DNA of 61,584 nt, from the NCBI GenBank assembly GCA_002490775.1, contig DKUR01000100.1:1-61584 (forward strand). The letters are read 5' to 3'. The translations under genes were made by a program, and so were the position numbers. The stretch comes from Lachnospiraceae bacterium UBA7199. Its GTDB lineage: Bacteria; Bacillota; Clostridia; Lachnospirales; Lachnospiraceae. Below, piece by piece: positions 1 to 5,903 of this stretch. The first letter of the stretch is position 1, and the number at the start of each line of letters is the position of its first letter. Under the pieces are notes generated by a model that did no database searches, was not told the origin of the DNA, and saw nothing but the letters and a program-made list of their open reading frames with translations.

Positions 1-123
1 AATGACTAGCTTCCTACTCGATTTCTAAAAATGTATAAGGTGGAATGGAATATTTAAATATGTTACGCTAACCGGCAGAGATAATAGAAATTTTAAGTAC
101 CAAAATCAAGAGGAGAAAATTTC

Positions 124-825
124 GTGAAGTCAAAAGCAACATATATGAAGAGGTTAAAGGAATGGCTTCAGAGCACTTCAGAATCTCCATTGGAGGAAAT
201 GAATGATTTTTTTACAAAAAGGCTGGATGATTATGAAGAGCATATGTCGGTTTGGAAAAAATCATATCATATATTTGCGGAAACATTACCTTTAGAATGC
301 AGAAAAATTTTAGACTTAGGATGTGGAACTGGTTTGGAATTAGATGAAATATGGAAAAAGAATCCATGCATAGAGGTGACAGGCGTGGATTTGTGCCAGA
401 GCATGTTAAACAAATTGCTGGAAAAGCATCCTGATAAGCAGCTTAACACAGTATGTCAGGATTATTTTCAATACGATTTGGGTTATGGTAATTGGGATGC
501 TGTAATTTCATTTGAAAGCCTGCATCATTTTCTGCCAGAACGTAAAAAGGAACTATATCGTAAGATATACAATGGACTTAGAGATGGGGGCATTTTTATT
601 TTGGGCGATTACATTGCCTGTTGTGATGAGGAGGAAGAACTTTTATACAGTGTATATTTGAAAAAGCGGGAGCAATCTCCAATACCAAATAATTGTTTTG
701 TTCATTTTGATATTCCACTGACTTTGGAACATGAAAAGGAATTATTAAAGGACGCTGGATTTGTGATAGAAAAGGTGTTGGATAACCCAGACAATGCTAC
801 GATCATTACAACCAGAAAAGGATAA
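124..825 (+). CDS. class I SAM-dependent methyltransferase
   Basis: This 233-residue protein is a probable soluble methyltransferase that uses S-adenosylmethionine on an unknown small substrate. The Rossmann motif I reads LDLGCGTGLELDEI near residues 63-76, the acidic end of strand 2 is in VTGVDLCQSM near residue 91, and the post-motif block VISFESLHHF lies near residue 127, as in the ubiE/Methyltransf_25 group. The start is a GTG at 124 preceded by AGGAG at about 110; an in-frame ATG at 145 is a weaker alternative. The gene stands alone, with about 140 bases before the next gene, so its context does not reveal a substrate. The fold is confident and the substrate unknown. Confidence 0.85.
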   Translation: MKSKATYMKRLKEWLQSTSESPLEEMNDFFTKRLDDYEEHMSVWKKSYHIFAETLPLECRKILDLGCGTGLELDEIWKKNPCIEVTGVDLCQSMLNKLLEKHPDKQLNTVCQDYFQYDLGYGNWDAVISFESLHHFLPERKKELYRKIYNGLRDGGIFILGDYIACCDEEEELLYSVYLKKREQSPIPNNCFVHFDIPLTLEHEKELLKDAGFVIEKVLDNPDNATIITTRKG

Positions 826-845
826 TGAATTAATATTTATGAAAA

Positions 846-966
846 AACAGCAGGAGGAAAAACTATTTTATGACCGAACCTGTTTATTTTGCATAGCGCG
901 GCTATTGCAAATAAAATAGAAGAATAATGTAATAGCCTGCGCATCAAAACGTGAAATAAACAGGAG
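846..966 (+). promoter_or_regulatory. candidate translational attenuator leader with short peptide
   Basis: An AGGAGG (852-857) precedes a tiny reading frame, ATG 870 to TAG 896, encoding MTEPVYFA. The codons 879-889 (CCTGTTTATTT) are an exact reverse complement of 954-964 (AAATAAACAGG), and the latter overlaps the AGGAG (962-966) of the next gene. An inner stem pairs 896-906 with 931-942 with one bulge. A competing hairpin can form from 893-897 and 901-905. The layout, in which a peptide frame overlaps the arm that would mask the downstream ribosome site, resembles erm and cat leaders. Pairing is seen directly; regulation is inferred. The 12-nt spacing before the leader ATG is long. Confidence 0.5.
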
Positions 967-972
967 ATGCAA

Positions 973-1503
973 ATGAGCTATTTAAAAAAATTAAAGTATG
1001 AAATTGTCCTGAATGATTCGTTTCCTGTCATTCGGGGCTGTTCAAAGTGTGGCAGAAAGACATGTTTTATAAATACAAAAAAGTTTCGTGTGAATGCCAA
1101 TGGCAATAAACTGGATATTTGGCTGATTTATCAATGTGAGGAATGTAAAACTACTCTTAACCTTGCAATTTATGAGCGGCAGAAAGTTTCTTCCATACCA
1201 AAGGTGGAATACAAAGGTTTTTTGGAGAACAATGAGCAGCTTGCGGAAACGTATGGCAAAAATGTACAGTTATTTCAGAAAAACAAAGCCGATATTGATT
1301 TTGAAAGGCTGAATTATGATGTTGTCAAATTGCAGGAAACCGTAGAAAATAGTGATTCTGGTCAGCAAGTTGTAGTTACCATACATAATCCTTATCAACT
1401 AAAAGTCCGCCCAGAAAAACAAATTGCCAAAGATTTAGGATTATCCAGATGTCAAGTAAAAGATCTAATGAAAAAAGGAGAAATAAAACTGGAAAAAAAC
1501 TGA
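973..1503 (+). CDS. DUF1062 family zinc-ribbon protein
   Basis: This 176-residue protein matches my recollection of the DUF1062 family. The N-terminal half has two zinc-knuckle pairs, CSKCG near residue 20 and CEECK near residue 56, around a conserved FRVNANGNKLDIWLIYQC stretch. The C-terminal tail (QIAKDLGLSRCQVKDLMKKGEI) resembles a short helix-turn-helix. Two starts are possible: ATG 967 sits directly against AGGAG (962-966), while ATG 973 has a normal 6-nt gap and is preferred. The gene lies behind an attenuator-like leader and is followed by a strong terminator, so it is probably monocistronic. Family function is not established to my knowledge. The small size, zinc ribbon and HTH suggest nucleic-acid binding, which is inference. 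Confidence 0.75.
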   Translation: MSYLKKLKYEIVLNDSFPVIRGCSKCGRKTCFINTKKFRVNANGNKLDIWLIYQCEECKTTLNLAIYERQKVSSIPKVEYKGFLENNEQLAETYGKNVQLFQKNKADIDFERLNYDVVKLQETVENSDSGQQVVVTIHNPYQLKVRPEKQIAKDLGLSRCQVKDLMKKGEIKLEKN

Positions 1504-1510
1504 AAAGCTG

Positions 1511-1561
1511 ATTGAAAGGACCTTGGAGGATTTGATTCCGAAAAGGTCTTTTCAATTTTTC
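1511..1561 (+). terminator. Rho-independent terminator after the DUF1062 gene
   Basis: Arms at 1511-1524 (ATTGAAAGGACCTT) and 1543-1556 (AAGGTCTTTTCAAT) are complementary over 14 bases with one mismatch. They are followed directly by a T run at about 1556-1560, seven bases beyond the DUF1062 stop codon. Confidence 0.85.
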
Positions 1562-1643
1562 GCTGGTTGTCATTATTTTTGTGTATAATGAAAGATGAAA
1601 AATAAAATGAAGAGTGCTGTGTCAGGAATACATAGTTTTAAAA

Positions 1644-1719
1644 ATGCATCTATAGATGCATAAAATGAAAAAATGCATCTATAGATGCATAAAATGAAAA
1701 AATGCATCTATGGGTGCAT
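1644..1719. repeat. three tandem 18-bp palindromes, 29-bp period
   Basis: Copies at 1644-1661 and 1673-1690 are identical perfect palindromes, ATGCATCTATAGATGCAT. The third at 1702-1719 differs at two positions (ATGCATCTATGGGTGCAT). The copies start exactly 29 bases apart and the connecting bases (AAAATGAAAAA) are also repeated. The array ends seven bases before the -35 of the satD promoter. It looks like a multi-site operator for a dimeric regulator. SatD itself has a C-terminal helix-turn-helix, so autoregulation is one possible reading. Confidence 0.8.
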
Positions 1720-1725
1720 AAAATA

Positions 1726-1754
1726 TTGAAATTATATTTTAAATAAACTATAAT
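1726..1754 (+). promoter_or_regulatory. sigma-A-type promoter of satD
   Basis: TTGAAA (1726-1731), a 17-base spacer and TATAAT (1749-1754) form a near-consensus promoter. Transcription would begin around 1761, just before the GGAGGGG ribosome site (1765-1771), leaving almost no leader. Confidence 0.75.
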
Positions 1755-1776
1755 GGTGTTATATGGAGGGGCAAAA

Positions 1777-2463
1777 ATGTTTTTCTTTTTCAATATTAAT
1801 CCATATATTGCTATTATTGGTGATATAAAAAATTCAAAAGAATTAGAGAACAGGAAGAATATTCAGGTCAAATTAAAATCCGTATTGAGCGAAATAAACG
1901 AAAAATATAATTCAGTTATTTCAGCAAAATTTATGATTACCCTTGGAGATGAATTTCAAGGGCTATTATGCAGTGGGGATGGAGTGCTGGAGATAATTGA
2001 AGAAATACAAAGGCAGATGCATCCGGTAGAAATACGGTTTGGCATAGGCGTAGGTCAAATCACCACTGAAATTAATGCTGAGATGGCAATTGGTGCCGAT
2101 GGACCAGGCTATTACAAGGCACGGGAAGCGATAGAAATACTTAAGAATAGTGAGCAAAAAAGTAAAACACAGGCGGCAGACATAAGAATTGAAATAGAAA
2201 ATGATGAGAATTCTATAGCCATTATGCTAAATACAATTTTTTCTTTAATAGCAGTTATACAAAACAACTGGTCCGAAAGGCAGAGAGAAATTGTGTGGGC
2301 ATTTGAAAAATATGGAGGAAGTCAGTTGGAGTGTGCCAAAAGATTAAATGTATCTCAGTCATCGATTCAGAGAAGCTTAGCTAATGGTAATTATTATGCT
2401 TATAAAAATGCAAAAGAAACTATAAATACTGTTTTAAAAGAGATTGGAGAGGTACGTGTTTAA
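1777..2463 (+). CDS. satD: SatD family protein
   Basis: This 228-residue protein belongs to the SatD family, named after a gene of the Streptococcus mutans acid-tolerance sat operon; the biochemical role is unsettled. The N-terminal alpha/beta domain begins YIAIIGDIKNSKEL and contains a conserved ITLGDEFQGLL near residue 60 and RFGIGVGQI near residue 88. The C-terminal part (SERQREIVWAFEKY, ECAKRLNVSQSSIQRSL) is a helix-turn-helix of the sigma-region-4 or MarR kind. The start is ATG 1777, with GGAGGGG six bases upstream; an earlier in-frame ATG at 1753 lies inside the promoter -10. The gene overlaps the DUF3307 gene, which points to translational coupling, and it sits directly behind the palindrome array. 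Confidence 0.85.
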   Translation: MFFFFNINPYIAIIGDIKNSKELENRKNIQVKLKSVLSEINEKYNSVISAKFMITLGDEFQGLLCSGDGVLEIIEEIQRQMHPVEIRFGIGVGQITTEINAEMAIGADGPGYYKAREAIEILKNSEQKSKTQAADIRIEIENDENSIAIMLNTIFSLIAVIQNNWSERQREIVWAFEKYGGSQLECAKRLNVSQSSIQRSLANGNYYAYKNAKETINTVLKEIGEVRV

Positions 2464-3202
2464 AGAATATTGTATATTGCTGTTGCTTGGACATGTATTA
2501 GCAGATTTTTATACGCAGACAGCTAAAGTTGCTGAAAAAAAGAAAGTAAAAGTTAAATGGGTGTTTTTTCATGGTTTGCTTTATTTTTTAACATTGGCTG
2601 TAGTAAGCATTCCGGTAATATCAATTAATATTCTGATTTTAGATATAGTGGCTTCCATATTGCATTTCATTATAGATATAGTTAAGTTTTTAATTGTTAA
2701 AAGAAAGAAAAAAGAAAATTCAAAAGTGTTTGTAACAGACCAGATTTTGCATATAATGTGTTTACTTGTGCTGTCATATGTATGGACGAAAAATAATGTT
2801 TTAATAAAAGAAATTCCTATTGTCGCAGATTTTTTTAGAATAACTGATATTTCAGAGATACTGGTTTATAAATGGACGTTGGGAATATTGATTGTTCATA
2901 AGCCGGCCAATATTCTGATTCAAAATCTAATTGGTCCTTATAAACCTAAATTGGAAAAGGGTGAGATTAAGCCGAAAGATAATAACGTTGGGCGCGTGAT
3001 AGGCACAGTAGAACGAGTTACTATGTTTGTGCTAATTTATATGAACCAATATTCGGCGATTGGTCTGGTATTAACAGCAAAATCAATTGCACGATATGAG
3101 CGTATTTCAAAAGATGAAAAATTTGCAGAATATTATCTTTTGGGCACACTGATTAGCTCAGGAATTGTAATTGTATGTGCTACTATGTTATTCAAAGTTT
3201 AA
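2456..3202 (+). CDS. DUF3307 family integral membrane protein
   Basis: The protein is about 248 residues and strongly hydrophobic, with roughly six membrane segments. The DUF3307 signatures are present: an opening LLLGHVLADFYTQT, then LHFIIDIVKFLI near residue 75 and FVTDQILHIMCLL near residue 98. The start is uncertain. GTG 2456 overlaps the satD stop by eight bases and lies close to GGAGAGG (2446-2452); TTG 2444 is a fallback. The family has no known function. Its coupling to satD suggests that the two work as a membrane-soluble pair. The C-terminal half (GRVIGTVERVTMFVLIYMNQYSAIGLVLTAKSIARYE) resembles the second part of longer DUF3307 proteins. Confidence 0.8.
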   Translation: MFKEYCILLLLGHVLADFYTQTAKVAEKKKVKVKWVFFHGLLYFLTLAVVSIPVISINILILDIVASILHFIIDIVKFLIVKRKKKENSKVFVTDQILHIMCLLVLSYVWTKNNVLIKEIPIVADFFRITDISEILVYKWTLGILIVHKPANILIQNLIGPYKPKLEKGEIKPKDNNVGRVIGTVERVTMFVLIYMNQYSAIGLVLTAKSIARYERISKDEKFAEYYLLGTLISSGIVIVCATMLFKV

Positions 3203-3285
3203 AAGTCTTAAAATTTTCTGCTACACACCATAATTCAATGAGATTTTCCACTATTATTTATCATAACAAACTAAAGGAAGCGCAC

Positions 3286-4146
3286 ATGGTTTATTTATCT
3301 AATTTTCAATTTCCCCATATTGAAAGGGAATATGACTTTATACTGGCACAAAAAAGAACTTGTTATGATACCTATTATCCGTTTCAGATATTATCGAAGC
3401 ATAATCTGACAAGGCTTGATTTTGAGCCGGTTACGATTTTGTATGGAGGGAATGGATCGGGGAAGACCACTGCATTAAATGTGATTGCGGAAAAACTGAG
3501 GCTGGAACGTGATACGTTATATAACCGTTCCAATTTTTTTGAAGACTATACAAAGCTGTGCAGTTACGAGGCAGAGCTTGGAATACCGATGGGCAGCAGA
3601 ATCATTACCAGTGATGATGTGTTTGATTTTATGTTGAATTTAAGAAGCATAAACGATGGCATCAATCGAAAAAGAGAAGATTTATTTGAAGAGTATCTGG
3701 AGGCAAAGTATGCTCATTTTCAGATGAAGTCGCTGGATGATTATGAGCGTTTAAAAAAAGTGAATATGGCAAGAAGCAATACACAGTCTAAATTTGTCCG
3801 CAAGAATATAATGGATAATGTCCGGGAGCATTCAAATGGAGAAAGTGCTTTTTTATATTTTGCGGATAAGATCAAAGAAAATGGGTTGTACCTGTTGGAT
3901 GAACCGGAAAACAGTCTGTCACCGGAAAAACAACAGGAACTGCTCAAGTTTTTAGAAGACTCTGCCAGGTTTTTTGGATGTCAGTTTGTGATGGCCACAC
4001 ATTCCCCTTTTTTGCTTTCAATGAAGGGTGCAAAGATTTATGATATGGATGAGGAAGTAGTGGATGTAAAGCGTTGGAGCGAACTTAAGAATGTCAGGGC
4101 ATATTATGATTTTTTTAAGAAGCATGAAAAGGAATTTGTTGAATAA
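3286..4146 (+). CDS. ABC-type AAA family ATPase (COG3910-like)
   Basis: This 286-residue soluble ATPase has Walker A LYGGNGSGKTT near residues 50-60 and a Walker B with catalytic glutamate in LYLLDEPENSLSP near residue 205. The following switch histidine is in ATHSPFLLSM near residue 240. It lacks membrane segments and a full ABC signature, so it belongs to the SMC/OLD-like ABC ATPases rather than to transporters, close to the predicted ATPases of COG3910. ATG 3286 is chosen over the upstream ATG 3175 because AAGGAAG (3274-3280) precedes it and the extra N-terminal residues are not ATPase-like. Relatives occur alone or beside effectors in defence loci. No partner is evident here, so the function is open. 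Confidence 0.8.
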   Translation: MVYLSNFQFPHIEREYDFILAQKRTCYDTYYPFQILSKHNLTRLDFEPVTILYGGNGSGKTTALNVIAEKLRLERDTLYNRSNFFEDYTKLCSYEAELGIPMGSRIITSDDVFDFMLNLRSINDGINRKREDLFEEYLEAKYAHFQMKSLDDYERLKKVNMARSNTQSKFVRKNIMDNVREHSNGESAFLYFADKIKENGLYLLDEPENSLSPEKQQELLKFLEDSARFFGCQFVMATHSPFLLSMKGAKIYDMDEEVVDVKRWSELKNVRAYYDFFKKHEKEFVE

Positions 4147-4342
4147 GCATCGCATTGGAGGAGAGAATTATTATGTATTCAGCAGCTTTATGACGAATTG
4201 GAGGTCTGCGGCGAACTTCTTATGAGATAAAAAATTTGAGGGGAAAACGGAAGAAAAGGGTGCTTAGAAAAAGAGTGTTTTGGAAAATGCAGTTGAGGGG
4301 TTTTTGCGCCCTGAAATATATACAGAAAAGAAAAAATATGAA
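4147..4342 (+). other. gap with possible degenerate coding remnant
   Basis: This stretch has no convincing gene. Short frames that look protein-like occur in succession, for example IQQLYDELEVCGELLMR ending near 4229 and LENAVEGFLRPEIYTEKKK near 4280-4335, interrupted by stops and lacking a credible start. It may be a decayed gene downstream of the ATPase, or chance. Evidence is weak. Confidence 0.2.
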
Positions 4343-4396
4343 TCTCCCGTAGAAGGTCAGGTTTTAAAAATACTGATTTCTACGGGAGATTTTTTT
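4343..4396 (+). terminator. Rho-independent terminator
   Basis: Exact 12-base arms TCTCCCGTAGAA (4343-4354) and TTCTACGGGAGA (4378-4389) are followed by seven T. The terminator isolates the acyltransferase promoter from the upstream genes. Confidence 0.85.
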
Positions 4397-4469
4397 AAGA
4401 TTTAGAGTCTAAAAATCGGTATTAACCGACAGCCCCTTTTTATTAATATAAATTCATAAGGCCTTGGTA

Positions 4470-4498
4470 TTGACTAGGGGGGGGTAATAAGATATCAT
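4470..4498 (+). promoter_or_regulatory. promoter with G8 tract in the spacer, possibly phase variable
   Basis: TTGACT (4470-4475) and TATCAT (4493-4498) are 17 bases apart, the optimal distance. The spacer contains eight consecutive G (4477-4484). Slipped-strand changes in this tract would alter the -35/-10 distance and therefore the strength of the promoter. The arrangement is seen directly; the variation is inferred. Confidence 0.6.
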
Positions 4499-4531
4499 AA
4501 AGAAAATGAAAAAGGCTGGAGGGATGAACAT

Positions 4532-5569
4532 ATGTCCAGAATGGTAAAGTATGATGTTTTGAGAGTGACAGCGAGTTTCTTTATAGTTTTATTACACGTA
4601 TCGGCTAGTTATTGGAGTGTGGTAGATATCTATGGCAGGGAATTTGTGGTGATGACAATTTATAATAGTCTAACCCGGTTTGCAGTTCCCGTATTTTTTA
4701 TGTTAAGCGGACTTTTTCTTGTTACGCCGGAACGGGAGAATGTGGCGGTAGGAAAAAGGGTTCTGAAATTGATTGCCTTATTTTATGTGTGGTCTGCTTT
4801 CTATGCATTTCAAGGAATCACAGTTGATACAATCAGGGGATCATTCTCAATGGAGGTATTCAGGGCAGCGGTAGAACGTTTTATTTTTGGGCATGTTCAT
4901 ATGTGGTTTTTACAAATGCTATGTGGTTTTTACATATTGATTCCAGTGGCAAGACAAATTTGCGCCAAAAAGAAAGCTGTACGCTATTATCTGATTTTAT
5001 GGATCGTGTTTCGATTTATCGTTCCCTGCCTGACAGACACCTTTCATCTGGATACAGTGCAGGCTAGGATTGATAGTCTGGGAATGGATATTCTGGCAGG
5101 CAACTTTGGTTATTTCCTGTTTGGATACTATTTGAATGTAATAGAAATAAAGAAGGAAGTCCGCTATATTATTTACACTTTGGGGATGGGAGCAGTTTGC
5201 CTGACTGCTTTTCTGACAGTAAAGGATTGCAGAGCATTGGGGACCTATGTGGAGAAATGGTTTAGCCCTGCCTCTTTAAATATTTTAGTTTTGAGCGCTG
5301 CTATTTTTCTTTTCTTTAAAAATTGCAAATTTTTTGACAGGATTAAGCGCATTAATGTATGGAGTAAGCTGTCGGCTTATACATTTTTTGTATACATGTT
5401 CCATGTGTTTGTGATTGAAAAGTTAAATCTTGTTGGGATTACAACAGTTGCTTTTCCGGCAGTTATCTCAATACCAGTCCTGACGATTTTTACTTTTGCA
5501 GTCAGTCTTGCAGGGGCATTTGTGACTGACCATATACCAGGTATTCGGAAAATAACAATGTTCCACTAA
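4532..5569 (+). CDS. acyltransferase family 3 membrane protein (OafA/WecH type)
   Basis: This 345-residue polytopic protein has about ten membrane helices and matches the Acyltransferase_3 family, which transfers acetyl or other acyl groups to surface sugars. The N-terminal motif KYDVLRVTASFFIVLLHVSA contains the expected arginine in helix 1 and the conserved histidine, and RFAVPVFFMLSGLFL follows in the second helix. ATG 4532 has GGAGGG (4518-4523) eight bases upstream. It is a single-gene unit between two terminators. The G8 promoter would make surface modification variable within a clonal population, a pattern known for surface acyltransferases in other bacteria. The substrate is unknown. 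Confidence 0.85.
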   Translation: MSRMVKYDVLRVTASFFIVLLHVSASYWSVVDIYGREFVVMTIYNSLTRFAVPVFFMLSGLFLVTPERENVAVGKRVLKLIALFYVWSAFYAFQGITVDTIRGSFSMEVFRAAVERFIFGHVHMWFLQMLCGFYILIPVARQICAKKKAVRYYLILWIVFRFIVPCLTDTFHLDTVQARIDSLGMDILAGNFGYFLFGYYLNVIEIKKEVRYIIYTLGMGAVCLTAFLTVKDCRALGTYVEKWFSPASLNILVLSAAIFLFFKNCKFFDRIKRINVWSKLSAYTFFVYMFHVFVIEKLNLVGITTVAFPAVISIPVLTIFTFAVSLAGAFVTDHIPGIRKITMFH

Positions 5570-5579
5570 AGTAAAATGT

Positions 5580-5618
5580 AAATGCGGTGAACCCTATTTG
5601 CAAGTGTTCACCGCATTT
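5580..5618 (+). terminator. hairpin terminator after the acyltransferase gene
   Basis: Thirteen-base arms AAATGCGGTGAAC (5580-5592) and GTTCACCGCATTT (5606-5618) pair perfectly, ten bases after the stop codon. The T tract is only partial (ATTTAATTTAG). Confidence 0.7.
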
Positions 5619-5641
5619 AATTTAGAACTTTATATTTTATG

Positions 5642-5800
5642 CTATTTCGTTCTAAATATCCGGTCTCCTGCATCGCTCAAACCTGAGCAGATATAAGCTT
5701 TCTCGTTCAGACAGCGGTCTAAGTGTCCCACATAAATCTGAATATCAGGATGATCCCTGCGCAGGCGTTCTAAGCCTTCCGGTGCTGCAATGATACACAT
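5642..5800 (-). pseudogene. upp: C-terminal fragment of uracil phosphoribosyltransferase
   Basis: On the minus strand, 5800 to 5642 encodes 52 residues that match the end of UPRT: IIAAPEGLERLRRDHPDI, then IYVGHLDRCLNEKAY and SGLSDAGDRIFRTK with a normal stop. The first three quarters of the enzyme, including the PRPP-binding loop, are missing, and no coherent frame continues upstream of 5800. The ATG at 5798 is therefore incidental. This is a vestige of a truncated upp gene, presumably cut by a rearrangement that brought the glgX region next to the acyltransferase. An intact upp copy may exist elsewhere in the genome. The sequence match is strong even though the frame is short. Confidence 0.8.
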
Positions 5801-5903
5801 AAATTTAACTTTTATCACACAAGTTATTTCTATAATGTGTTATAATGTTGCTAGTTTAACAAAAAATATATTTGTAAAAATAACGATAGGGAGAAAATGT
5901 AGG

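Noticed and set aside
1566..1589. A second promoter before satD (TTGTCA with TATAAT at 1584)
   Set aside because: The spacer is only 11 bases, too short for a functional promoter, and a better promoter lies at 1726-1754.
1644..1719. CRISPR-like array of 29-bp period repeats
   Set aside because: There are only three copies, the intervening bases are themselves repeated rather than unique spacers, and there is no cas gene. Operator sites fit better.
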